The position numbers and the translations under genes are program-made. DNA of 64,000 bases, taken from the NCBI RefSeq assembly GCF_921293095.1, contig NC_060258.1, forward strand, positions 8,694,607-8,758,606, written 5' to 3'. This stretch comes from Ischnura elegans. Taxonomy: Eukaryota; Arthropoda; Insecta; Odonata; Coenagrionidae. Below, in pieces: positions 35,801 to 38,839 of this stretch (positions are counted from its first letter, which is position 1; each line of letters begins with the position of its first letter). The notes beneath the pieces were generated by a model. That model was not told where the DNA came from, did no database searches, and saw only the letters and a list, made by a program, of their open reading frames with translations.

Positions 35801-38800
35801 TTTTTGGTGATGAAATAAATAAACAAGTGAATGCTTCCCAGAAATACATCTCGCATCTCGTTTGACGCAGATTCTCGGAATGAAGAAGAACAGTTCAGAT
35901 ATGGTCCTTACTCTGTGGCTCAACTTTTCGTAAAGTTGTGGGCATAAAAAACACATAAAAAGCTGACCGAAGACAGCCTGATCACAAGACGTAAGACGAT
36001 ATAGTGGCAAGCCACAATTCCAGTCCTTATGAATGAAAACTTAGAAAGAATTTATTTCAAAGATACGAGGAAATTATTTTTGTAATTGTTTTATTTATTT
36101 CATTTGGGTGTCACGCCCCCCCTGGACTTTCTCCACGCCCCCCAGTTTGGGAATCCCTGTTCTAAAGGAATTGCAGACGATAATCTGGACACTTATAAAG
36201 TCATAAAAAAAACACATACAAAAAAGGAAATGGATATGCCAAATTGTTAATGCAATCATTAAAATTTGAAAAATAACAACCTACAGTGGAACTTGGTTAT
36301 AACGTCATCAAAGGGACCAGAAGATTTTTAACGTTATATCCGAGTGACGTGATAAAAAAGCAGCCTTAAAATCAGAGTGAAAGGACAAAGTAAAAATGCA
36401 AATGTTCTGCTATATACAACACTGTTTGTTGAAATCTACTCGTACGTTGGAATATGTAAAATAAAAAAACGTTAATAAAAAAATGATATTCACAATTAAA
36501 TATATTATAGCCTAATAAAAATCTTACTTTACTGTCGAAAAAAATCTGTGATCTTCTTTTGAACGGTCCTTTTGTAGGGGTGGGAAGGGATAAGACCAAG
36601 GTATGCTGGACAGCCTCTGCTCCCTCCAGACACCAATTAAACAAAATAGTTGCATCCCGTCACCAGCTCAACGTCCAGCTTGTGACCTGTGTTAGCTTTT
36701 GATGTTTCTACACATGGTTTCTATGAACTTTGGGACATAATACAATCACACAACCACTTTTGCAACCTAAGAATCGCAAAATTTTTGACGCTATAACCGA
36801 GCGTCGCAATATTTGTTGACGACATAAACGGGTTTTCGTACAACATAAAATGTTCAATTTTGGCTCGTCTGTATAAAATGAGACGTTAAACCCAAGTTGA
36901 CGATACAGCCGATGCCGTTACAACCAAGTTCCACTGTATACCAGCAAAATTAATTTTTCATTTTTTTCATCCTTATTGGCCATCACTGCCTCTGAAATGA
37001 CATCTGTGACATTTTTTGACGCAGGTGGAATGATTATTGCATTTAAAATAGAAAAAATTCGTACATTTGCCGTCTTATAATTTTAATATTTTCCCCATGC
37101 AAAACTATGACTCACCCTACATTGAGGCTCATGGGCAGAAGCAGATAATTCAGGAATTTTCCCAAGTCTCATCGCTAGAAAAGCCTATGTGTCTGCTGGA
37201 AGATTACCTTTTTTCACCCTTGCCTTGAGATGTTCATCTACAAGGCAAAACGCGAGAGCTTCCATGAACTCCATTCTTGGTCTTCGATGGATTTTTTTCA
37301 ATATTCTTAGCTACAAAAATCTATGATCTACCAGATCAGAAAATTTTAGCTCAATCTGCCACCCGAAGGTCGTATAGTCTTGGTAGTCACACCATTCACA
37401 GTAAAACCTCTATGTTGTGAACCTCTTTACATCGTAAACCTCCATACTTCATACCACCCCTATTGTCCCATCAGATTTACATGTCAATTTAAAGGCAAAC
37501 CTCTTTGTAGTGAACCTCTTTATCTCGTAAAACCTCCACATACCAAGGAGACACCCCCGAGACGGCCTATCTACCTCCATAAATTGTACCGAGACAACAA
37601 AAGACCTTTCATGCAGGCACGATTACGTAAATGGAATGACATTTTCAGCAATAAATTTTTCACTTTTTTTTCTTATATACCTTATTATGCTGTAATTTTC
37701 ATGTTAATCATTAGTTATGGCCATTTTGTTCCATATGAGAGCATACATAACAGTAAATAAGAAAAAAGGTATATGTACTTAATTATCCTAATCATTTTAA
37801 GTGACTGTTGAATTAAGAGAGATCACATCGTTTTCTCTCGAGTCATTGTAAAAATCATGCGATAGCGCTCGCTTTCTGTAATTGTTAAATAATAAATATA
37901 TGTTCACTGATGCATGCATGTTTGTTTAAACACATAAATGTAATGGTTTAAAAGACTGTAGTGCCTTTCATTTCCAAAGGATATTGTTGGGTATTCCCCC
38001 CCCCCCTCCTTCGGCGAGTGTCGTCGCCCTCTGACCTTTCCAAGGCCCGGCCAAGTCCCTTTCGGCTCCTTTCTCATGATCTCCGCCAAAGGGACTCGAC
38101 TCTCGCCCTTTTGAAGTGAGGGAGTGCCGTTACTCGAGGGTCAGTAACCCTTATACCCTAGCATCCATGCCTATGCCGACTGCGTGGGTGTTTGTCAGTG
38201 TTCAACCAAAGCCGGGAGCGTGTGGACGCGGAGTTTCGGCGTGTGCTTCTCCGCAAGTTGCGTGCGAAATAAACTGAATTCGATTGAAGGTGTCCTTGCC
38301 TTTCATTTCATCATAACCCGGGGTACACGTCCCCGCGCGCACTTCTCCTGAGCCACCTTCGGGCCGGATTGCACGAACAGATATGAAAAAATGGTGCCTA
38401 TCACTGAAACCTCTCTATATTTTGGTCCCCTCCATTACGATGTAAAGAGGTTTTACGGTATCACTACGAGAACAACGGGAACCAGTGGTTCCCCAACCAG
38501 TATATTTTCAACGTCCTTGAATACACCCGCCTTTACTATTCTAAGATGGTCTTCTGACTTCCTCTCCGCCTTCTCTTCCTCCACAGAACCACGGTTTGAA
38601 GTCTCACATGGAGGTGCATCAGAAGGACGAGATGTTCACATGCCAGCTTTGCAGCAAACAGTACGCTTCGCGCAGGAAATTGGTCAAGCACCTCAACTAC
38701 ATGCACGGACCGAAGAGAGAATTCCCGTGCGACGTCTGCAACAAAGTGTTTGCGTGCAAGGAAAACCTATCGCACCACAGGAGGCGACACTTTGGCCTGC

Positions 38801-38838
38801 CGCCTCGCATTCGCAAACCTCGTGTCCCTGTCAAATAA
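2821..38838 (+). CDS. Gene 1: THAP-ZAD-C2H2 zinc-finger protein (9 exons, complete)
   Basis: Exons: 2821-2891, 3251-3456, 8169-8243, 14354-15369, 22316-22486, 27579-27764, 30115-30344, 32494-32755 and 38587-38838. All borders are GT/AG and all phases agree. The sum is 2469 nt, giving 822 aa ending in TAA. Domain order: THAP (C10-x4-C15, FPHP 25-28, C63-x2-H66, AMPSINLP 85-92); acidic Ser/Thr/Pro-rich linker; ZAD (C422, C425, C468, C471); second linker; seven C2H2 fingers, from C618/C621/H634/H638 to about residue 808. THAP and C2H2 modules bind DNA and ZADs usually dimerise, so a nuclear, sequence-specific regulator is inferred. Its targets cannot be read here. Exon 3 holds an in-frame ATG (8219) that could start a THAP-less isoform. 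Alternative: separate THAP and ZAD-C2H2 genes. The compatible phases across exons 2, 3 and 4 argue against this but do not prove one transcript. Confidence 0.82.
3251..3456 (+). CDS. Gene 1 exon 2: THAP domain C-terminal part
   Basis: Acceptor CTTATAG, donor CTC|GTAAG; enters in phase 2 and exits in phase 1. The frame is open over 206 nt. It carries FPHP, W37/W39, then C63-x2-H66 followed by F (LCTNHF), and ends with AMPSINLP, equivalent to the AVPTIF box of THAP domains. Together with exon 1 it holds all the zinc ligands, C2CH. A longer overlapping frame from 3187 is a shadow in the wrong frame. Confidence 0.82.
3457..4463. other. Intron 2 of gene 1, left part
   Basis: No gene recognised. 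4318-4460 resembles 63690-63870, an unnamed older repeat whose copy at the right edge lacks the insertion at 4464 and so supplies the empty site. Confidence 0.45.
4464..5088. mobile_element. hAT-like element, CAGGGTTCCCACT ends
   Basis: Terminal inverted repeats CAGGGTTCCCACTC and GAGTGGGAACCCTG, flanked by GGAATAC on both sides. The related sequence near 63825 shows the uninterrupted site. Repeated internal motif CCGTGAATTT. No coding capacity. Confidence 0.7.
5131..6080. mobile_element. hAT-like element, CAGAGATGGGCAA ends, copy 1
   Basis: Starts CAGAGATGGGCAAT, ends GCCCATCTCTG; flanks CATGTGAC and CTTGTGAC match in 7 of 8 positions. Rich in AAATAC/GTATTT subterminal repeats. The part from 5364 is an inverted relative of 6295-7611. 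The stretch 5145-5363 is not shared with copy 2. Frames inside (for example 5478-5777 minus) are repeat sequence. Confidence 0.7.
6295..7611. mobile_element. hAT-like element copy 2, with pogo-like insertion
   Basis: Perfect 8-bp target duplication CCAATAGT at 6287-6294 and 7612-7619. Ends CAGAGATGGGCAAA and GCCCATCTCTG. Interrupted at 6379-6964. Opposite orientation to copy 1. Confidence 0.85.
6379..6964. mobile_element. Tigger/pogo-like element P2, full copy
   Basis: CAGTGCAACCTC at one end and GAGGTTCCACTG at the other, flanked by TA. About 585 bp, no transposase. Subterminal motifs CGCTATAGCGA recur at both ends. Nested in the hAT copy at 6295. Confidence 0.8.
7624..8032 (+). mobile_element. 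M1 MITE, internally deleted copy
   Basis: AATAGGGTGGTTTCC start and GGAAACTGCCCTATT end are intact, but the middle third is missing, giving 409 bp against about 665 bp in full copies. Confidence 0.8.
8169..8243 (+). CDS. Gene 1 exon 3: 75-nt symmetric linker exon with internal ATG
   Basis: A pyrimidine-rich acceptor (CCTTGCGTTGCAG) and a strong GAAG|GTGAGT donor bound an exon of exactly 25 codons, phase 1 on both sides. It can therefore be included or skipped without a frame change. It encodes a Pro/Gln-rich piece followed by MATAIKVE. The ATG at 8219 has a purine at -3 and G at +4, so it could be an alternative start giving a protein without THAP. Which use dominates cannot be told from sequence. 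Confidence 0.7.
8404..8660 (+). repeat. Repeat-like fragment starting ACAGGGTGTCCC
   Basis: The opening (ACAGGGTGTCCCATTTATC) resembles a motif common at ends of arthropod dispersed repeats. No second copy is seen in the window, so the limits are uncertain. Confidence 0.3.
8770..8998. mobile_element. P2 element, truncated
   Basis: Begins CAGTGGAACCTCG after TA and matches the P2 copies at 6379, 32853 and 62983 for about 230 bp. It then passes into a repeat shared with 25430-25995. Confidence 0.7.
9065..9480. repeat. Dispersed copy of the 25.4-26.0 kb repeat
   Basis: Shares long blocks (GATCCGCTATCCCCCTCC, GACGCTTTCCTCTTCTCC) with two tandem units inside the hAT-like element at 25098-26759, so it is probably a truncated relative of that element. 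Confidence 0.6.
9481..9994. other. Intron 3 of gene 1, no gene seen
   Basis: Nothing coding recognised. The end (TTCGTGCAAATACGGTAT) resembles the edge at 62965-62980, hinting at an undefined element. Confidence 0.3.
9995..10535 (-). mobile_element. M1 MITE, left end truncated
   Basis: The GGAAACCACCCTGTT right end is present. The left end starts inside the TTTCATCAAAGAAAACG block without AATAGGG. A segment near 10085-10100 is deleted. Confidence 0.75.
10536..11171. other. Intron 3 of gene 1, unassigned AT-rich sequence
   Basis: No coding frame, no repeat partner in the window. Confidence 0.3.
11862..12985 (+). pseudogene. Penelope-like retroelement, broken RT and endonuclease
   Basis: The first frame reads SFDVVSLFTNVPI (RT motif A region), is stopped by TAA at 12090, then reads MGSPLSPVMANLFME and YVDD (12210-12221, catalytic motif C). 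A frameshift follows near 12285. A later frame, 12579-12899, reads RIKEHARATK and onwards, like the C-terminal part of a Penelope GIY-YIG endonuclease. Codon use and GC are unlike the surroundings. At least two disabling lesions, so not functional. A hammerhead-like string follows at 12896-12933. Confidence 0.82.
12896..12933 (+). ncRNA. Hammerhead-ribozyme-like core at Penelope 3' end
   Basis: CTGAAGA (CUGANGA), then a hairpin GGGAGC/GCTCCC, then GAAAC, four bases, GTC. This is the order of the conserved core of a hammerhead with a very short stem III, as reported for Penelope-like elements. The bases flanking the core pair weakly (TTCG with CGAA), and stem II has one unpaired base, so activity is doubtful. 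Confidence 0.4.
13324..14264. mobile_element. Tigger-like element P3, full copy
   Basis: CAGGCGGTCCTCGACTTTCG at one end, GAAAGTCGGGGACCGCCTG at the other, long inverted repeats with repeated ACTTTCGTAC. 941 bp, matching 59112-60042. A 68-aa frame inside (13540-13746) is shared by both copies but matches no transposase I know. It starts where P4 ends, so the two share the boundary. Confidence 0.85.
14354..15369 (+). CDS. Gene 1 exon 4: acidic linker plus first half of ZAD
   Basis: Acceptor TTCTTTTTAG, donor TTCCAG|GTGAGG. Enters with two bases completing a phase-1 codon and exits in phase 0; 338 full codons. Residues 118-410 are a low-complexity Ser/Thr/Pro and Asp/Glu-rich linker, probably disordered. 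The last 37 residues start the ZAD with C422-x2-C425 (KLCRLCF) and a segment ending RFQ. The closely similar exon at 52009-53009 confirms the borders. The reading frame extends past the donor only to 15420, in intron. Confidence 0.9.
16095..16164 (-). repeat. tRNA-derived SINE head
   Basis: On the minus strand the core begins CCTGGATAGCGTAGTGG and ends GGTTCGATTCCCGGTCCAGG, with A- and B-box-like segments and closing acceptor pairing. The anticodon arm is imperfect (loop CCGGAAA), and four related copies cluster here, so it is a SINE and not a tRNA gene. Confidence 0.7.
16380..16545 (+). repeat. tRNA-derived SINE unit, diverged
   Basis: Same family as 16978-17143: ATGAGCCTCGGTATAAT, then the tRNA-like core, then GGGAATTTTTTCT and GGCAATTCTTGTAT. 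B box altered (GATTCCCAGTTGAAGGG). Confidence 0.65.
16978..17143 (+). repeat. tRNA-derived SINE unit 1 of tandem pair
   Basis: Begins TTGATGGACCGCGAGGGCC, tRNA-like core 17047-17116, ends CTCATGGCAATTCTTGTAT. Nearly identical to the unit at 17277, about 297 bp downstream. Confidence 0.8.
17277..17443 (+). repeat. tRNA-derived SINE unit 2 of tandem pair
   Basis: Near-exact repeat of 16978-17143, core 17344-17413. The spacer (17144-17276) ends in CTCGCGTTGCCATCC, the same SINE-associated sequence seen at 16230-16260 and 20222-20250. Confidence 0.8.
17515..18490 (+). pseudogene. LINE 3' end (RT tail), split by M1 MITE
   Basis: The reading EQLRMDILKSK and DRYGN, resuming after the insertion with a sequence matching FFPQTIKDF at 23935, is the C-terminal tail typical of non-LTR retrotransposon RTs. 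The MITE at 17670-18334 interrupts it. Comparison with 23791-24078 gives the empty site. Confidence 0.6.
17670..18334 (+). mobile_element. M1 MITE, full copy with known empty site
   Basis: AATAGGGTGGTTTCC to GGAAACTACCCTATT, 665 bp. The uninterrupted LINE reads GGGAATTCG. The filled site reads GGGAAT...ATTCG, so at most two bases (AT) are duplicated. Confidence 0.88.
18491..19266. other. Intron 4 of gene 1, unassigned
   Basis: No gene recognised, AT-rich. The short frames at 18788 and 19084 have no family resemblance. Confidence 0.3.
19267..19768 (-). pseudogene. RTE-type LINE, C-terminal fragment
   Basis: The minus-strand frame contains RMMKIKWIDRVSN, VLRRVGEKRSLL and VGHILRHDGL, the C-terminal signature of widespread RTE-like reverse transcriptases. 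The 3' end is a short ATGATG tail at 19267-19275. 5' truncated. Confidence 0.75.
20095..20506. mobile_element. TTAA-flanked MITE, copy 2, with SINE fragment inside
   Basis: TTAA at 20091-20094 and 20507-20510; matches 250-521. A piece of the local SINE (CCATCCTTGATGGACCGC and onwards, about 20222-20302) splits it. Confidence 0.6.
20685..20960 (-). pseudogene. Degraded RTE LINE 3' end
   Basis: CATGAGTCGGCAGTCCTAAGA and the following bases resemble the 3' ends at 19270 and 23512, but the coding part is eroded. Confidence 0.4.
20989..21130 (+). mobile_element. M1 MITE, left-end fragment
   Basis: AATAGGGTGGTTTCC start, matching M1 to TCAAGCGCGCGA, then lost. Confidence 0.75.
21343..22179. mobile_element. 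TTAA-flanked element with CCTTT ends, complete copy
   Basis: TTAA at 21339-21342 and 22180-22183. Ends TCCTTTCGAGACGG and, reading inward from the right, ACCTTTTCCCTAC. Related copies at 32827-34089, 34132-34483 and 44494-45065. Repeated palindromic ACGTATATATACGT. No transposase. Confidence 0.75.
22316..22486 (+). CDS. Gene 1 exon 5: second half of ZAD
   Basis: Acceptor GTGTTTCAG, donor AATAAG|GTGAGT; phase 0 at both ends, 57 codons. It supplies the second zinc pair, C468-x2-C471 (GVCEHCL), followed by a basic/acidic helix (residues about 475-500) typical of the ZAD dimerisation helix. The exon has a near-identical partner at 57361-57531. The ZAD intron splits the two CxxC pairs. Confidence 0.9.
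22560..23230 (-). pseudogene. Tc1/mariner-superfamily transposase remnant
   Basis: Minus-strand frames give WFQQDGATAHTARASM, LREQFP and, in another frame, TLQHLKNNIQEEIANIMP and NGGRHL. These are the catalytic and C-terminal segments of a common mariner-superfamily transposase. Several frameshifts; lies in intron 5 directly after exon 5. Confidence 0.82.
23791..24078 (+). mobile_element. 5'-truncated LINE with 8-bp target duplication
   Basis: Duplication GTACTCTT at 23783-23790 and 24079-24086. Encodes EQLRMDIF, DRYGNSFFPQTIKDF. This copy lacks the MITE found in its relative at 17515-18490. Confidence 0.7.
24267..24526. mobile_element. hAT-like MITE, second copy
   Basis: Flanks CTTCCATG (24259-24266) and CTTCCATA (24527-24534), 7 of 8 identical. 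Relative of 1943-2191. Confidence 0.72.
25098..26759. mobile_element. hAT-like element, TAGAGATGTGCGAATA ends
   Basis: Perfect 8-bp duplication CTATTAAC (25090-25097, 26760-26767). Subterminal arrays of ATTCGA repeats at both ends. The interior has two tandem units of about 290 bp (25437-25720, 25727-25995). No transposase frame. Confidence 0.85.
26877..27146. mobile_element. Foldback MITE with CAACAGTT repeats
   Basis: Both ends read CCCTTAGCGAAAAAACTGTT inward and continue as inverted repeats for about 40 bp. The interior is packed with ACTGTT / AACAGT motifs. 270 bp, non-coding. Confidence 0.75.
27579..27764 (+). CDS. Gene 1 exon 6: acidic linker between ZAD and fingers
   Basis: Acceptor CTCTTTATAG, donor GATGAT|GTGAGT; phase 0-0, 62 codons. 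The product is a charged, Asp/Glu-rich linker without recognised domain. Linkers of this sort between ZAD and fingers are usual for ZAD proteins. Assignment rests on splice signals, open frame and phase; there is no paralogous exon in the window to confirm it. Confidence 0.75.
27861..27955. mobile_element. Tigger-like end, CAGTAAAACTTTGATTTTACG
   Basis: Shows a CAG start and a short inverted relation with AAAATCAAGGGTTT. Related to the stretch ending ATCGAGATTTTACAG at 56526-56545. Fragmentary. Confidence 0.4.
27956..28480. other. Intron 6 of gene 1, unassigned
   Basis: AT-rich, no coding frame, no repeat partner seen. Confidence 0.3.
28490..28745 (+). repeat. tRNA-derived SINE fragment with conserved-looking body
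   Basis: GGGTTCAAGTCCCGGCAGTAG is a B-box-like T-arm, followed by a body with GGGACGTTAAGTCCTGGTCC, a motif I know from SINE central domains shared widely among invertebrates. The A-box half is degraded. The 112-aa frame over it is not a gene. Confidence 0.5.
28824..29090. mobile_element. Tigger-like element P7, left part
   Basis: CAGTAGAACCTCGGTTATACG start with repeated TTATACGAC units. Right end not found before the P2 fragment at 29119. Confidence 0.55.
29119..29625. mobile_element. P2 element, truncated and diverged
   Basis: TACGGTGCAACCTCGATATAA start; shares CGCTATAGCGAATTGTCGC and the TGTTTGGTGTTTTTTTGG block with 6379-6800. Right end missing. Confidence 0.65.
29626..30114. other. 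Intron 6 of gene 1, right part
   Basis: Very AT-rich with poly-T runs, then the pyrimidine tract and acceptor of exon 7. Nothing else seen. Confidence 0.35.
30115..30344 (+). CDS. Gene 1 exon 7: C2H2 finger 1 and start of finger 2
   Basis: Acceptor CTCTCTTCCAG, donor AGAAG|GTGAGG. Enters in phase 0, exits in phase 2. After an acidic stretch it encodes finger 1 (C618-x2-C621-x12-H634-x3-H638) and the Cys pair of finger 2 (C646, C649). The intron falls just after C649-D-R, so finger 2 is completed by exon 8. Confidence 0.88.
30392..30416 (+). mobile_element. M1 MITE terminus, 25 bp
   Basis: Only the AATAGGGTGGTTTCCTATTA end survives, 48 bp after exon 7. Confidence 0.6.
30448..30585. repeat. 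Long palindrome, Penelope-type terminal remnant
   Basis: Arms GGGTTTCACCGCGTGGAT and ATCCACGCGGTGAAACCC, with further pairing CAGTTTCTCC / GGAGAAACTG. Between them CTGAAGA (30521-30527), hairpin CCGGT/ACCGG, GAAAC (30547-30551), GTC (30556-30558), the same order as at 12896. Confidence 0.55.
30882..31644. mobile_element. Tigger-like element P1, full copy
   Basis: CAGTGAGTCCTCGTTCTACG and TTAAACGAGGACTCACTG inverted ends. About 760 bp, matching 46322, 50451, 56548 and 60141 copies. Non-autonomous; short frames inside recur in all copies and are not genes. Confidence 0.85.
31886..31960 (+). repeat. tRNA-Ala(GGC)-like SINE head or tRNA pseudogene
   Basis: D arm GCTC...GAGC, anticodon stem CCTGG/CCAGG with GGC at 31919-31921, T arm CTGGG-TTCGAGT-CCCAG. 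The acceptor stem pairs poorly (GTCCCGG against TCAGGCT), and its T-arm plus tail is duplicated at 32322-32362, which favours SINE or pseudogene. Confidence 0.5.
32071..32149. repeat. Hairpin insertion with 13-bp direct repeats
   Basis: AATAACTCAAGTG occurs at 32058-32070 and 32150-32162. The insert holds a near-perfect palindrome (GGTGATGGTTTTCCGGGTTTA and its complement) with an 8-base loop. Resembles Penelope-type terminal palindromes. Confidence 0.5.
32262..32465. mobile_element. P1 element, right part, with SINE fragment
   Basis: Matches P1 internal and right-end sequence to GTCAAACGAGGACCCACCG. The SINE T-arm fragment 32322-32362 lies inside. Ends 28 bp before exon 8. Confidence 0.65.
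32494..32755 (+). CDS. Gene 1 exon 8: C2H2 fingers 2-5
   Basis: Acceptor TTTTCCGCAG, donor TCTACG|GTAATT. It finishes finger 2 (H662, H666), encodes complete fingers 3 and 4, and the Cys half of finger 5 (C730, C733). GC content is clearly higher than in the flanks. An 84-bp fragment of a CAGTGAGTCC element ends 28 bp upstream of the exon, and a duplicated repeat block starts 27 bp downstream. Confidence 0.92.
32827..34089. mobile_element. TTAA-type CCTTT element, reverse copy with P2 inside
   Basis: Starts AACCTTTTCCCTACTG and matches the complement of 21343-22179, apart from the P2 insertion. Stops at 34089 without its CCTTTCGAGA end, where a duplication of its own left flank begins. Confidence 0.7.
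32853..33435. mobile_element. P2 element, full copy, nested
   Basis: CAGTGCAACCTCG to GAGGTTCCACTG, 583 bp. The related sequence at 34150-34165 lacks it (ACGTATATATACGTG), showing a TA duplication. Confidence 0.85.
34132..34483. mobile_element. TTAA-type CCTTT element, internally deleted
   Basis: AACCTTTTCCCTATTG start, CATCTCGAAAGGGTT end. The middle (from AACCCTCCGAA onwards) is deleted. Left flank identical to that of the copy at 32827. Confidence 0.7.
34487..34576 (+). mobile_element. M1 MITE, left-end fragment
   Basis: AATAGGGTGGTCTCC and about 90 bp of M1. Confidence 0.7.
34805..36159. mobile_element. hAT-like element, CAGGGGTTCCCAAAC ends
   Basis: Perfect 8-bp duplication TTCTAAAG (34797-34804, 36160-36167). 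Ends CAGGGGTTCCCAAACT and AGTTTGGGAATCCCTG. An M1 MITE sits inside. Confidence 0.85.
35005..35661 (+). mobile_element. M1 MITE, full copy
   Basis: AATAGGGTGGTTTCC to GGAAAATACCCTGTT, nested in the hAT-like element 34805-36159. Confidence 0.82.
36284..36937. mobile_element. Tigger-like element P6
   Basis: CAGTGGAACTTGGTTATAACG and GTTACAACCAAGTTCCACTG, flanked by TA. 654 bp, single copy in the window. Confidence 0.75.
36938..37398. other. Intron 8 of gene 1, unassigned
   Basis: No coding sequence or repeat partner recognised. Confidence 0.3.
37399..38458. mobile_element. P4 element with solo LTR inside
   Basis: CAGTAAAACCTCTATG and GTAAAGAGGTTTTACGG; relative of 11172-13324. Split by the LTR at 37985-38379. 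Confidence 0.78.
37985..38379. mobile_element. Solo LTR with 5-bp target duplication
   Basis: TGTTGGG...GAACA with GATAT duplicated at 37980-37984 and 38380-38384. The P4 copy at 11757 gives the empty site (GGATATGAAAAAATGG). GC-rich; contains AATAAA near 38268. No internal retrotransposon genes. Superfamily undetermined. Confidence 0.8.
38587..38838 (+). CDS. Gene 1 exon 9: C2H2 fingers 5-7 and stop codon
   Basis: Acceptor CCTCCACAG. It completes finger 5 (H746, H750), encodes fingers 6 and 7, then a basic tail (PPRIRKPRVPVK) and TAA at 38836-38838. The frame open from 38391 is upstream and in another frame. The AATAAA overlapping the stop could serve as polyadenylation signal. Confidence 0.92.
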   Translation, partial: NHGLKSHMEVHQKDEMFTCQLCSKQYASRRKLVKHLNYMHGPKREFPCDVCNKVFACKENLSHHRRRHFGLPPRIRKPRVPVK

Positions 38839-38839
38839 A
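38834..38839 (+). promoter_or_regulatory. AATAAA overlapping the gene 1 stop codon
   Basis: AATAAA lies across the TAA stop of gene 1. If used, the 3' UTR would be only a few tens of bases. Further A/T-rich sites follow from about 38940, so a longer UTR is possible. Confidence 0.4.
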
